DNA of 64,000 nucleotides, from the IMG/VR virus record IMGVR_UViG_3300030339_000003, positions 1 through 64,000 of that record; one strand, given 5' to 3'. This DNA comes from a virus. Positions 30,657-39,703 of this stretch are shown here, piece after piece. The first letter of the stretch is position 1, and the number at the start of each line of letters is the position of its first letter. The notes beneath the pieces were generated by a model. That model had not been told where the DNA came from. It saw nothing but the letters and a program-made list of their open reading frames with translations, and did not search any database. A program made the position numbers and the translations under genes.

Positions 30657-30683
30657 TAATTTTGGGTTATTAGTTTATTAAAA

Positions 30684-30938
30684 CTACGCGAAATCGCCCA
30701 GGCGCAAACCGGCATTTAGATTAGGACTTTGAAGGAAGATGTATACCTTTTCATCACCCACGGTGCGGTAATCGTGAGGGATTTCATCCAACCATTTCAT
30801 TTCCGCTCTGCTTGAAACAACAACCAAACGGGTCAATGTTTCAAAGGTAATGAATTTAGCCACAGTACCCAACTTAGAACGAACTAAATTGATATCGGCT
30901 TCTTTACCAACAAAATGAACTTCAAAATGACTACCCAT
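30684..30938 (-). CDS. Unknown 84-residue protein
   Basis: A small soluble protein with a beta-alpha-beta start (His-Phe-Glu-Val-His-Phe-Val-Gly-Lys). It overlaps the DNA ligase stop by 8 bases, so it is translated with the ligase. A role in ligation is only guessed from position. Confidence 0.6.
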   Translation of the reverse strand: MGSHFEVHFVGKEADINLVRSKLGTVAKFITFETLTRLVVVSSRAEMKWLDEIPHDYRTVGDEKVYIFLQSPNLNAGLRLGDFA

Positions 30939-32817
30939 TGATCTTCCTTACTATATCGTTGATGGAGATTTCATTGTTTACATAATAAACAGGAATATTT
31001 AACTTTAATGCCTGCGTAGTGGATGCAGTTTCTGTGTCACTAAACCCTACAATAACACACTCTACACCTTTAACTACTCGAGGCAGTACTTCGATATCAC
31101 TTTTCAGTAACTGCTCTGCAATGAAGTTACGCGGCGCTTCAAACTTACCCGTTAATACGACTTTCTTATAACCACGAATGAACGTATCAGGACGAATCAC
31201 TAAAGCTGTCGCAAAGCGTTCAATATAACGCACACGCTTTTTATCTGTAAATGCTTTTAACAGATACATTGTTTTAGCAGGAGTGAATGTTTTCTTAATA
31301 AGTTCATGGTCTTTAATGAACTCTAAGAACTTTTCGATATTAACACAAAGATGACTGATTTCGTCTGCGGTTGATTTGCCCACTTCTTCGATATTTAACG
31401 CGTAGATAAATTGACTCAACGTCTTTTTACGGTTTTGACGAATGATCTCGTAAAAACGTGGACCGACTTGTTCCAATTCTAAACTATAAATATCTAAAGC
31501 AGTTTTAATGAACCCACGACCAGCCCACTCGGTAATGGTTTCACGACCTACGTCTTTAATATCCAACCCTTCTTTGCCTGTTGCACGAACAATGTCATTA
31601 ATGAATTGATCCGCACAATCAGCGGTATTGTTACAGGTTAATGTTGGACCAATCAAAGACACCGGACCACCACAACACGGACATACTTCAGGTAAACGCA
31701 TGCGTGGTGTGTCGGTACGATCAATGACTTCATCCAGATGCGGAACAGAGTCGCCAGACATAACAATACGGATACGATCACCTGCACCAATCTGCAAGCC
31801 TAACAACTTACCTGCGTTAAATCCATTGGCACGTTGGCATTTAGACCCAGCAATCATTACTGGTTCGTAAATAAGAGTAGGGGTAATGCGACAACGGGTT
31901 ACAGACCATTCAACATCTTTAAACCGCGTTACACCAAACAACGTATTGTATTTAAAAGCAATAGACCATTTCATTTCATCGCCCAAACGCTGACGAGTAG
32001 ACAGTTTGTTTGCTTTCATGACATAACCATCAAAAGGTTCAACCGTATTGGGTGCTTGAGTTAACAATTCTTTTTCTGTTACCAGGCGAGGAATGTCAAA
32101 CCCTTGATCGGCAAACCAATTACGAAGTTGTACACCGCTTTCAATTTTCAATAGCGGTAACACTTTAGGGTCGATCGCATAAACACTGCACGTAATCTTA
32201 CCCTTAACGCTAAAACGATTATTTAAACTACTGCGTAACCAGCCACTGATTTGATTACGTTGTTTAAAGTCTGGAGTATTCGTTGATTCTTTAAGATCTT
32301 CGATATCCAGATAAGTAAGGTGTGCTTCTGCACGAATATCAAACTTATCTACATCTTTAAGTTGTTCAATAAAAGGCGGGATATGTTTGAAGTAACTTAA
32401 CTGATGCGTGATGTTTTCACCTTCAGTTAATGTACCTTTGGTGACCAGGTGTTTTAACTTACCGAATTCATATTGAAGTTCAAGAGCCATACCGTCTAAC
32501 TTTGTTTCAATATAAACATCATTGTCAAAAGAAGCTTTTAATTCATCGTAAGCACCAAAGTCGTACGTACGATTCAAAGAAGGAAAAGGTCTAAAATGCG
32601 GAACTCTTTTCAATTCTGCTTTATTGGAAAACACAACGGTCGCTTTTTGATCTAAGTTGTATTCCCAATTAGGGTGTTCGGCCGCTAACGTATCAAAGCG
32701 GTTCTTTAACAGATCGTATTCGGAATCACTGATGATGCTTTTGTTCTCACCCCAAAACAATCCATTGTGGTAATCCAATTGCTCTTTTAAATCTGCTAAT
32801 GTGGTAAATGTGCTCAT
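30931..32817 (-). CDS. ligA: NAD+-dependent DNA ligase
   Basis: 628 residues. It seals nicks using NAD+. The Ia domain carries Asp-Ser-Glu-Tyr-Asp (31-35). The adenylated lysine is Lys106 in Thr-Lys-Leu-Asp-Gly. A four-Cys zinc finger (Cys379, Cys382, Cys395, Cys401) is followed by a helix-hairpin-helix region and a C-terminal BRCT-like domain (about 555-628, starting Lys-Lys-Val-Val-Leu-Thr-Gly-Lys). All LigA domains are present in a protein somewhat shorter than E. coli LigA (671). It lies in one unit with a HAD phosphatase, an RNase HI gene and a 2H enzyme. Confidence 0.95.
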   Translation of the reverse strand: MSTFTTLADLKEQLDYHNGLFWGENKSIISDSEYDLLKNRFDTLAAEHPNWEYNLDQKATVVFSNKAELKRVPHFRPFPSLNRTYDFGAYDELKASFDNDVYIETKLDGMALELQYEFGKLKHLVTKGTLTEGENITHQLSYFKHIPPFIEQLKDVDKFDIRAEAHLTYLDIEDLKESTNTPDFKQRNQISGWLRSSLNNRFSVKGKITCSVYAIDPKVLPLLKIESGVQLRNWFADQGFDIPRLVTEKELLTQAPNTVEPFDGYVMKANKLSTRQRLGDEMKWSIAFKYNTLFGVTRFKDVEWSVTRCRITPTLIYEPVMIAGSKCQRANGFNAGKLLGLQIGAGDRIRIVMSGDSVPHLDEVIDRTDTPRMRLPEVCPCCGGPVSLIGPTLTCNNTADCADQFINDIVRATGKEGLDIKDVGRETITEWAGRGFIKTALDIYSLELEQVGPRFYEIIRQNRKKTLSQFIYALNIEEVGKSTADEISHLCVNIEKFLEFIKDHELIKKTFTPAKTMYLLKAFTDKKRVRYIERFATALVIRPDTFIRGYKKVVLTGKFEAPRNFIAEQLLKSDIEVLPRVVKGVECVIVGFSDTETASTTQALKLNIPVYYVNNEISINDIVRKING

Positions 32818-32825
32818 GCCAACCC

Positions 32826-33482
32826 CTAGACTAACTTTTTAATATAATTATTAATATGTTCATTCAGTTTTAAAACATCTCTTGCAATGTTTTGCAAATA
32901 GAACTGAGGGAACTGATGATGCTTATCCCAAACAATCAAGTGGTCATTTTTAGGGATGACTTCTGTTTGATGGATTGGAAAGTCGTCTACCAACACATAA
33001 TGTTTATACCCTTGTGCATTCAGGTAGTCTACTTTACTTGGGTGTTCTTTAGAATTAATAACGTGAATAGATTTCCAATCAATGTCATTAAAATGTTTAT
33101 CTAAAGAATGCTTCGTGTAACGCTCACCATTGATACTGTATCCTCGATGGGTGCATACGTTCAGATTAAAGCGTGGGTCCTTGTTAATAGCCCGTAGCCA
33201 TGGCTTAAGTGCCTCATCTGGTTCTACAGTCAACATAAAGCGATCGTATTGTAAACCGTGTTCAAATACGCGCGCTTCTACTAATTTGGCGTCTTTCCCT
33301 TCAAGTGTTTTAACCGCTTTCAGGAAAGTAACATCACGGTTCATTGCGATGCCAAGAATCAAATGGTCAATCGAATCCCAAGAACTTTTGTGTTCGAGGT
33401 AATTCAACATATTGTTTCTAACATGCTTATGTGTTAAAAAAGTAAAATCATCCAGATCACAAAAGATATCAATGGGTTTCAT
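32826..33482 (-). CDS. HAD-type phosphatase, deoxyribonucleotidase-like
   Basis: 218 residues. HAD motif I is Asp9-Leu-Asp11-Asp, motif II is Thr111 in Val-Cys-Thr-His-Arg-Gly, the motif III Lys is about 150 (Ser-Lys-Val-Asp), and motif IV is Val-Asp166-Asp167-Phe-Pro. The layout is like 5'(3')-deoxyribonucleotidases, which remove phosphate from dNMPs. A helical cap of about 80 residues sits after motif I. Substrate inferred only from fold. Confidence 0.75.
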   Translation of the reverse strand: MKPIDIFCDLDDFTFLTHKHVRNNMLNYLEHKSSWDSIDHLILGIAMNRDVTFLKAVKTLEGKDAKLVEARVFEHGLQYDRFMLTVEPDEALKPWLRAINKDPRFNLNVCTHRGYSINGERYTKHSLDKHFNDIDWKSIHVINSKEHPSKVDYLNAQGYKHYVLVDDFPIHQTEVIPKNDHLIVWDKHHQFPQFYLQNIARDVLKLNEHINNYIKKLV

Positions 33483-33512
33483 AAAAAGTCCTTAAATAAA
33501 AAGACAGCATAA

Positions 33513-33542
33513 TAAGTAAAGGGGCGGCCGCCCCTTTACTTA
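33513..33542 (-). terminator. Perfect 30-base palindrome terminator
   Basis: A 15-bp perfect inverted repeat with no spacer, centred on ggcc and containing a NotI site (gcggccgc). On the minus strand it is followed by TTATGCTGTCTTTTTATTT, a displaced U-run. It lies after the stop of the 88-residue gene. As RNA it would fold into a 13-bp stem with a 4-base loop. Confidence 0.7.
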
Positions 33543-33552
33543 GTGCTTAACG

Positions 33553-33819
33553 TTATTTGATTTGTTTTAACAAAGCAGGCATAATGTTTTCAACTGATGT
33601 TTGGTAGTCTATTAAAGTATTGGTAGACAGCAGACGGTAACTTACATCGTCTGGTTTAACAATAATGGAAGCAAAAATAGAGCCCATGTGTTTTAAAGAA
33701 TAAACAACCGAACCATCACCGGTGTCTTTATTTTTATAACCGGTGACCAAAGTTGTTTGACCTTCTACTAAATTCAGAGAGTCGTCTTTAAAATAGCATA
33801 GCAGTTTCAGTTCTGGCAT
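33553..33819 (-). CDS. Unknown 88-residue protein
   Basis: A small soluble protein with Cys at residue 8. Mostly beta, with a Thr-Gly-Tyr-Lys-Asn-Lys-Asp-Thr-Gly-Asp-Gly loop. The start overlaps the lytic transglycosylase stop by 32 bases, with AAGTAGG upstream. A role in lysis or its control is possible by position only. Confidence 0.58.
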   Translation of the reverse strand: MPELKLLCYFKDDSLNLVEGQTTLVTGYKNKDTGDGSVVYSLKHMGSIFASIIVKPDDVSYRLLSTNTLIDYQTSVENIMPALLKQIK

Positions 33820-34507
33820 GAGTATTACCTACTTGAAGCTTAAAGATAAGGTTGTCCATCTTAGACTGGTTCACTAAGTATGAAACTTTCTTTTTGTTGT
33901 TGTTTACCAATTGGTTCATTTTGTTACGGAATTGTTTGACAGTAGCCACTTTCCCGTTAACAGTGTACATGTTCCAATTGCCTTTGGTAAGCTTAACGTA
34001 TTTGCTAATTTTTGCGTTGTCGTTACCTTTCAATATCTTTTCGGCACCATACAAGCCAACGAACCAACTCATATACACATCGCCGTCTGATACTGCCCTT
34101 TTGGTTTTCCTTTCAAGGTAACTGCGATTTTCTGCTAAACCTGCTGCTCCGATTAATATATTGGCTCGCTTATCGTGAACAGAACTCTTAGCAGACAATC
34201 CTAAGCGCTTAGCGTGTAATTGCACATCGTTACGCCATTGGCGGTTTGTGTATTGCATTGCCCCTTTAACATTAGAATGAGGATTAATAGTGTTTTGCCC
34301 AAAACGAGATTCTTTAAGCAAAACTGCACTTACAAGTTCGGCGGATTCACCGGTGAGACTTTCGGCCTCAATAACATATTTTTCTATTTTTGCATAAGCC
34401 TTTGCATCGGCTTTTGAAAGTGGTTGAACAGAATAGCTGGCTAGTGCAGCGCCCATCCCCACCATCATTATTAACATTCCCAAAATAAAAGATTTGATCG
34501 TAGACAT
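33788..34507 (-). CDS. Secreted or membrane-tethered lytic transglycosylase
   Basis: 239 residues. An N-terminal hydrophobic segment (about 6-24) ending Ala-Leu-Ala-Ser looks like a signal peptide or a signal-anchor. The muramidase-like core has Leu-Leu-Lys-Glu66-Ser-Arg-Phe-Gly and, further on, Lys-Gly-Ala-Met-Gln-Tyr-Thr, matching the Glu and Gly-x-Met-Gln motifs of family-1 lytic transglycosylases. It would cut peptidoglycan in the periplasm. GGAGGA precedes the ATG. It sits behind an early-type octamer promoter and not beside the spanins, unlike a usual late endolysin. Confidence 0.82.
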   Translation of the reverse strand: MSTIKSFILGMLIMMVGMGAALASYSVQPLSKADAKAYAKIEKYVIEAESLTGESAELVSAVLLKESRFGQNTINPHSNVKGAMQYTNRQWRNDVQLHAKRLGLSAKSSVHDKRANILIGAAGLAENRSYLERKTKRAVSDGDVYMSWFVGLYGAEKILKGNDNAKISKYVKLTKGNWNMYTVNGKVATVKQFRNKMNQLVNNNKKKVSYLVNQSKMDNLIFKLQVGNTHARTETAMLF

Positions 34508-34527
34508 ACGTCCTCCGTTGTTTGACC

Positions 34528-34557
34528 AGGTGTAACATCATAACTACTGTTACACCT
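34528..34557 (-). promoter_or_regulatory. 5' leader stem-loop
   Basis: A perfect 10-bp stem (aggtgtaaca / tgttacacct) with a 10-base loop, starting 2 bases after the octamer and ending 20 bases before the transglycosylase start. Confidence 0.65.
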
Positions 34558-34559
34558 AG

Positions 34560-34567
34560 ATAATATA
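34560..34567 (-). promoter_or_regulatory. Early-type octamer promoter (TATATTAT, minus strand)
   Basis: The minus-strand context is AAACC-TATATTAT-CTAGGTG, matching the 19717 copy except for the last base. It lies between the SbcC-like gene stop and the transglycosylase gene. Confidence 0.62.
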
Positions 34568-34573
34568 GGTTTA

Positions 34574-37042
34574 TTAATGTATTGACGTATTCGTATTCAC
34601 TTCTCCACTAATAGTAAGACCGTCATAACGAATACCAATGATGTTCGGGTTAGGGAACATATTGGTCTGTGATGCATAATGCGAAACCATGATTAACTGT
34701 TGATGGTCTTTATTAACCATTAACTGTTGCACGTAATTAAAGAAACGACTGCGGTTAATTTCATCTAAGTAAACACCCACTTCGTCCATAATTAAAGGGA
34801 ACCAGTCAGGTTTATAACGCATGCCAACTTTACGGCTTACGAAATTGATTATCTCGGATTCACCCGCACTACATTCTGATGCATCGCTGTTAGAGGTATT
34901 CAAACCATTAATGACAGGAAACTTGTACGTCAGATCGCCATTGGCCTTATTACAGGGTTTGAGTAATAAGGGTATGTTGCTGAATTCCTTAATGTTAGCG
35001 TTAACATTACCGCAAAAAGTTTTAATGAAATCTAGCATGAGTTTTCCGATTAGCCCTTTATTCGGACAAAGCCCATCCATTGATAATTTCACCACTTTAA
35101 TACGACGTTTTAAACGTTTGATATCCGCATCGATTGACTCAACAACACTGGTCAATGATTTGTTACGGATGATCTCCGACATGATGTTATTCTTTTCTTT
35201 GGTACGTTCACTCACACCTATGTTGATGTGGTTTTTCAAACGGTAACGGTATTGGTCTTTAACGCACACACGGTAATTATTTAACAGCGCCTGGATCGAA
35301 GTACGTGTTTGTTCGTATTGTTCGATTTGTGTTAACAATAATTTTTGACGTGTAAGTTTACGTGTAAATAGACGTAAAGATTCGTTGTACCATATAACCT
35401 TACCTTCGGTGTGTTTAATCTTTTCGATTATCCCACCCATATAATTTTGGTTTATAACGTTTAAGCGTTCTAACAAACCTTCCTTTTCATCCATTAAAGG
35501 ATTGATTGCTTGTAAAGTTTGGTTATAAGTTAACAGTAAATTGATACCATTCATTAACCCACTTGATTCAACTTTACCAATTTCGTACTCTTTAACAATA
35601 TCAAACAGGGGTGCCGATGTACTACGTTGTTGTCTAATAAACGACATGATAGACTGCATCGTATTAAACCATTCGGCATCGTTCTCAATTAACTTGGTAT
35701 ACTTTTCAATGTCAGTATCGTATTGTTCCATTGAACGAGTTAATCCAGTGATATCAATTTGTAGATCTTTGATATCTTTAGGACTGATGCCCACTTTAAA
35801 GACGTGTGTGCAATCAGGACACGTTATATCAGTAGCCCCCAAGTAATGCTTCAACTTATGTTGCTTGGCTTCTAACAGCGCGCGAGTCTTGTGTTGTTCG
35901 TTAGACAACTTATCACGTAACTCGATATACTTGGTATAAGCGCCCCCAGTTAATTCAGGTGTTGAAGATATTTCTACACGGTACAAGTATTGTTTGAATT
36001 CATCCAATGCATTGACGTAACCTTTATAAAGATTAAATTGCTCCATCAACACGGGGTGTTCTGCTAACAGTGACTTTAACTGGTCGGCTTTGGTATTGTG
36101 ACGTTTAAGTTCAGACATAATCAAACTGAGACGTTTTTCAATTTGTTTAGGGTCTTGCTTAATATCTTGCATTGAAACATGTTCACTCAATTCAGCCATT
36201 AAGCCGGAATAGTAAGATTGCTTTTCTTTAACAATCACTAATGAACGTTCATTAATTTCAATGGTTTGACGTAATGAACTTAACGTGTAGCCTTCTGGGT
36301 TAGCGATAGATGTTTTTAATGCAGAGCCTAACAACGTTAACAGTTGTTGACGCATATCCAATAATCCAGGTTGCTCTAATGAACTTGACAGTTCGCCCAA
36401 CAATACCAGCCCTTGGCGTATTTCGTCATCAAGTTTGTTTGCATTAAGTAACAAATCAGTTTCACTCATGGATTGTAAATTTTCTAAATTAACCTTTTCC
36501 ATTGTGTAACGACCAATCTGATTTTTCAATGCTCCACGTAAAGAGTTATACTCGTCTTTTAGTTTATAGAACACTCCCATAACGTAATCGACATTATTTG
36601 GGTACAATGACATAATGTATTCTTTACGACGAGCTGGAGACATATTTGTAAACAAATCAATAGGGAACATGCCACTCAAAGTACGACACGTTGTTTGGTC
36701 AACACCAAAATGTGTTTCTGCTAACATCTTTTGTGCTGTTGCGGTTCCGCCCTTATTAAGGTTCTCGCCGTCTATCTCAAATTTGTGAATAGCTTCTTTA
36801 CCCATAATAGAAGTCATCACGTATTCTTTACCTTGCCACCGTATCGTAATTTGTTTACGACCACCGTCTTCAAACTTACTGGTTTCTGGTGGGAACGGAT
36901 GCATTTCTTTAATTGTTGTACTTTTACCGCTTCCGTTTGTACTGATGAATAAATTAACATCAGTAAGCTTTTTAAGTTCTAATAAGTGCACACCTGACGT
37001 TTTTAAAGGAATAAATCCTTCGAGTAAAAATGATGTAATCAT
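34574..37042 (-). CDS. SbcC/gp46-like recombination ATPase
   Basis: 822 residues, SMC/Rad50 architecture. Walker A is Asn-Gly-Ser-Gly-Lys-Ser-Thr (36-42). Long coiled coils flank a zinc-hook Cys408-Pro-Asp-Cys411. The ABC signature Glu-Cys-Ser-Ala-Gly-Glu lies near 726-731 and Walker B Pro-Leu-Ile-Met-Asp-Glu-Val near 749-757. A switch His follows in Met-Val-Ser-His-Tyr. With a nuclease partner (SbcD/gp47) such proteins resect DNA ends in recombination-dependent replication. No SbcD-type partner of the right kind is next to it here. Shorter than E. coli SbcC (about 1050) but larger than T4 gp46. Confidence 0.9.
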   Translation of the reverse strand: MITSFLLEGFIPLKTSGVHLLELKKLTDVNLFISTNGSGKSTTIKEMHPFPPETSKFEDGGRKQITIRWQGKEYVMTSIMGKEAIHKFEIDGENLNKGGTATAQKMLAETHFGVDQTTCRTLSGMFPIDLFTNMSPARRKEYIMSLYPNNVDYVMGVFYKLKDEYNSLRGALKNQIGRYTMEKVNLENLQSMSETDLLLNANKLDDEIRQGLVLLGELSSSLEQPGLLDMRQQLLTLLGSALKTSIANPEGYTLSSLRQTIEINERSLVIVKEKQSYYSGLMAELSEHVSMQDIKQDPKQIEKRLSLIMSELKRHNTKADQLKSLLAEHPVLMEQFNLYKGYVNALDEFKQYLYRVEISSTPELTGGAYTKYIELRDKLSNEQHKTRALLEAKQHKLKHYLGATDITCPDCTHVFKVGISPKDIKDLQIDITGLTRSMEQYDTDIEKYTKLIENDAEWFNTMQSIMSFIRQQRSTSAPLFDIVKEYEIGKVESSGLMNGINLLLTYNQTLQAINPLMDEKEGLLERLNVINQNYMGGIIEKIKHTEGKVIWYNESLRLFTRKLTRQKLLLTQIEQYEQTRTSIQALLNNYRVCVKDQYRYRLKNHINIGVSERTKEKNNIMSEIIRNKSLTSVVESIDADIKRLKRRIKVVKLSMDGLCPNKGLIGKLMLDFIKTFCGNVNANIKEFSNIPLLLKPCNKANGDLTYKFPVINGLNTSNSDASECSAGESEIINFVSRKVGMRYKPDWFPLIMDEVGVYLDEINRSRFFNYVQQLMVNKDHQQLIMVSHYASQTNMFPNPNIIGIRYDGLTISGEVNTNTSIH

Positions 37043-37121
37043 CTGCTCGCCTAATCGTATGTAAATTTAATTAACTGGACTATTAAATAGTCGCTGCAGT
37101 ATCAAATTATGGTGGGGCCTT

Positions 37122-38069
37122 ATGAACGTTTTACAATGTGTCGGTACGGGTACTGTTTCGAATACTAAGAATACAAACACAAAAGAAATATTTGTGTATT
37201 TACCTTTAAATAACCCAACTGCCGAAGGGGGTGTTCAACTCGATGTTAAACAAGTTGAAAACACCGCTCAAGACTCGGAAGGTAAACCTGTTACTACCAA
37301 TGTACTCAAATCTAACAAAATGGTACCAGCTACTTGGATAGCATTAGGTGAACCTAACCGCTTAACACCCCCAGACGTTCGTGAAGGTACACAGGTCGCA
37401 CTGTATAACGTTACCGGGTCTTCTGACTACTACTGGACTACTTTTGGTTTTGCTGCCGAAACCATGCGTTTAGAAACAGTTATATTCGGTTGGAACGGTG
37501 ACCCTAATATCAGTAAAGATTCTACCTTTGATATTAGTAAGTATTATCAGTTTACAATTGATACTCGTAGTGGCGTAGTGAGTTTCCGTAACAGTAATGC
37601 TAATGGTGAAGCAACTATTTTAGATTTGACCTTTAACTATATGGCGGGTCATCTTTCTTTGTCAGGTGCTCAGAAAAGTCAATTAATCTTTGATGATGTG
37701 GAACATTCAATAACTTACATCAATGCCGAAGAATCCATATTTTCAATCAATAAAGAAAAAGCATTAATTTACACCAAAGATTCAATTGTGATGCATGCAG
37801 AAAAGCTTATGCAATTTGAGACAAAGCAATTCTTTTTAACAGCAGAGCAAACAGTCATTGAATCTACTGTCGGTACTCGCATTACAAGTCCAATCACAGA
37901 GCACATTGGGGATTTTAATGTAACTGGTGGCATTACTGCCAGTAAAGATATTGAAGCAAAAGGGATGGTCAAAGGTCTTAAAGGCGTTGGAAGTTCTACC
38001 ATTGATCTGGATAAACACGTCCATGGTAATGGTAACGATGGTAACGATACAAACATTCCACACATGTAA
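37122..38069 (+). CDS. Baseplate central spike (gpV/gp5-like)
   Basis: 315 residues. The N-terminal half has beta-barrel-like strands and Gly/Asp-rich loops. The C-terminal ~100 residues form short repeating strands as in a triple-stranded beta helix, ending Lys-His299-Val-His301-Gly, then Asn/Gly/Asp residues. The His-x-His near the tip is the iron-binding apex motif of P2 gpV and phi92-type spikes. The spike pierces the outer membrane on tail contraction. It supports a contractile tail. Divergent from the SbcC-like gene, across a 79-base gap with a 6-bp hairpin. Confidence 0.78.
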   Translation: MNVLQCVGTGTVSNTKNTNTKEIFVYLPLNNPTAEGGVQLDVKQVENTAQDSEGKPVTTNVLKSNKMVPATWIALGEPNRLTPPDVREGTQVALYNVTGSSDYYWTTFGFAAETMRLETVIFGWNGDPNISKDSTFDISKYYQFTIDTRSGVVSFRNSNANGEATILDLTFNYMAGHLSLSGAQKSQLIFDDVEHSITYINAEESIFSINKEKALIYTKDSIVMHAEKLMQFETKQFFLTAEQTVIESTVGTRITSPITEHIGDFNVTGGITASKDIEAKGMVKGLKGVGSSTIDLDKHVHGNGNDGNDTNIPHM

Positions 38070-38072
38070 ATA

Positions 38073-38104
38073 TAACTACTACTCCCGCAAGGGAGTAGTA
38101 GTTA
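38073..38104. terminator. Bidirectional hairpin between convergent genes
   Basis: A perfect 13-bp stem (aactactactccc / gggagtagtagtt) with a gcaa loop between the spike gene and the minus-strand adhesin. No strong U-run on either side. Confidence 0.7.
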
Positions 38105-38110
38105 GTATTA

Positions 38111-39694
38111 TTAATAAGCGTTTGTATTGATGTTAAACGTATAGTTAGCCGCGCCACTTGCTTTCTCACGAATATGTACAATAACAGTAAAGTCATTTGC
38201 AGCAGATGGCATTTGAGTAATAGAAACAGTCCCACGTCCTACTACATTGGACAATGATGCTGTAACCGTACCCGCTTGAGCAATGTTGGCATTTGCTTGG
38301 TTAGGGAATGTTTGTGTTGCACTAATATAAGTATTAATGTCACCACCGCCACCAACCCACGCTAAGCCAGTATCCCATTGTTCCCCACCTACGTAGAATG
38401 TACCCGCTGATGAGTTTTGGCCTGTATTCACACGAACAGTACATTGACCTGTACGCATGTTGTAATACACGTCACCTTGGTCATCTGGTGTCACGTTACA
38501 TTGAACTACAACCGCTTTAACATAAGGCACTTGAGATACGACAGCACCATAAGGAATACTGGTTTGTTGCCCCAAGTTAGTGCCGCTGACCAAGAGCTGA
38601 GCAGTAACACGTCTTACACCACTTTGGTTATCATTAAAGCGAACGTACACACGAGCAGATGTTACATTACTAATGCTAAGGTTGTCCTGCCAGTTTGCAT
38701 TATCAAAACTGTACTGGAAGAAGTTCCCATTGTTTGATGAAGGTTCGGCATCACTGATATTAAACGTATTATTCGGTGATGAATCACTAATAGGTAACGT
38801 TAAATCAATGAACCCAATGGTGTAGTTATTAATGAGATAACCACGTTCAGTACCGGTATTATCATAATAACGGAAACCAAATCCTTGGGATATATTCGCG
38901 CCGTATACTGCCGAAGTTAAACTACGCGCTTGTCCTGCAATAGAACCGTTTGTAACCAACTGAGACGTTACACGCCGCCAACCTGCGCCCGTGTCATTAA
39001 AGCGCACATAGACACGTACGGCTGAACCGTTTTGAACAGTACCGGGATTCCATGTTAATGAATCGGCCCAACTGGCGTTATCAAAACTGTATTGGAAATA
39101 ATTACCGCCATTAGACCCGGGTTCGGCGTCACTAATGTTAAAACTGGCATTAGGGAAACTAAATGGAAGATCCAATACAAGATCGATGAAACCGATACGG
39201 TAATTATTAATATCTCCTGCTGAACGTTCGACACCATTAGAATCATAATAACGATAACGTAACGCATTGGCAGGAACTGCATACAAATCATAACCGTAAG
39301 TCGTTGAAGTCCAAGTCGGTGGATTCCATTGCCCAACAGGTGTTAGAACGAATTTAGCTTTGACGTGTTTGGTTTCATTATAGTTATCCACACACTTGAT
39401 ATAAACACGGATTGTTCCATTGGCTGGAATTGACACGTAATCAAATGTTAATGAATTGCTATAAGTTCCGTTTTGGGTAGTAGAATAAGTGAAATAATTA
39501 CCTCCGTTACCGCCGTCTTCCACATCAGTTAACGTAAAGAACAAATAGTTAACGTCCTTCGTATTAAACTTAATATCCATCGATTTAATACGACCGGTTG
39601 AAGACGTGTCTTGTGGAAGATCGTTAACGTTGTATTGTGCGTAACTCAGACTACCATTTAAGAGAGTCTGAATCCATCCATAATCAACTATCAT
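38111..39694 (-). CDS. Repeat-built tail adhesin
   Basis: 527 residues. Repeat units carry Phe-Asn-Ile-Ser-Asp-Ala-Glu-Pro...Asn-Gly-Gly-Asn-Tyr/Phe-Phe-Gln-Tyr-Ser-Phe-Asp-Asn, then Arg-Val-Tyr-Val-Arg-Phe-Asn-Asp and Arg-Arg-Val-Thr. Two are clear and a third, more diverged, lies at the start (Leu-Thr-Asp-Val-Glu-Asp-Gly-Gly-Asn-Gly-Gly-Asn-Tyr-Phe). Each unit is about 130 residues and probably an Ig-like beta sandwich. A C-terminal domain with Thr/Gly-rich strands follows. No catalytic motif. It is likely a fibre or adhesin decorated with Ig-like domains, and lies downstream of the fibre cluster. Confidence 0.7.
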   Translation of the reverse strand: MIVDYGWIQTLLNGSLSYAQYNVNDLPQDTSSTGRIKSMDIKFNTKDVNYLFFTLTDVEDGGNGGNYFTYSTTQNGTYSNSLTFDYVSIPANGTIRVYIKCVDNYNETKHVKAKFVLTPVGQWNPPTWTSTTYGYDLYAVPANALRYRYYDSNGVERSAGDINNYRIGFIDLVLDLPFSFPNASFNISDAEPGSNGGNYFQYSFDNASWADSLTWNPGTVQNGSAVRVYVRFNDTGAGWRRVTSQLVTNGSIAGQARSLTSAVYGANISQGFGFRYYDNTGTERGYLINNYTIGFIDLTLPISDSSPNNTFNISDAEPSSNNGNFFQYSFDNANWQDNLSISNVTSARVYVRFNDNQSGVRRVTAQLLVSGTNLGQQTSIPYGAVVSQVPYVKAVVVQCNVTPDDQGDVYYNMRTGQCTVRVNTGQNSSAGTFYVGGEQWDTGLAWVGGGGDINTYISATQTFPNQANANIAQAGTVTASLSNVVGRGTVSITQMPSAANDFTVIVHIREKASGAANYTFNINTNAY

Positions 39695-39703
39695 ACTGAA
39701 TCC

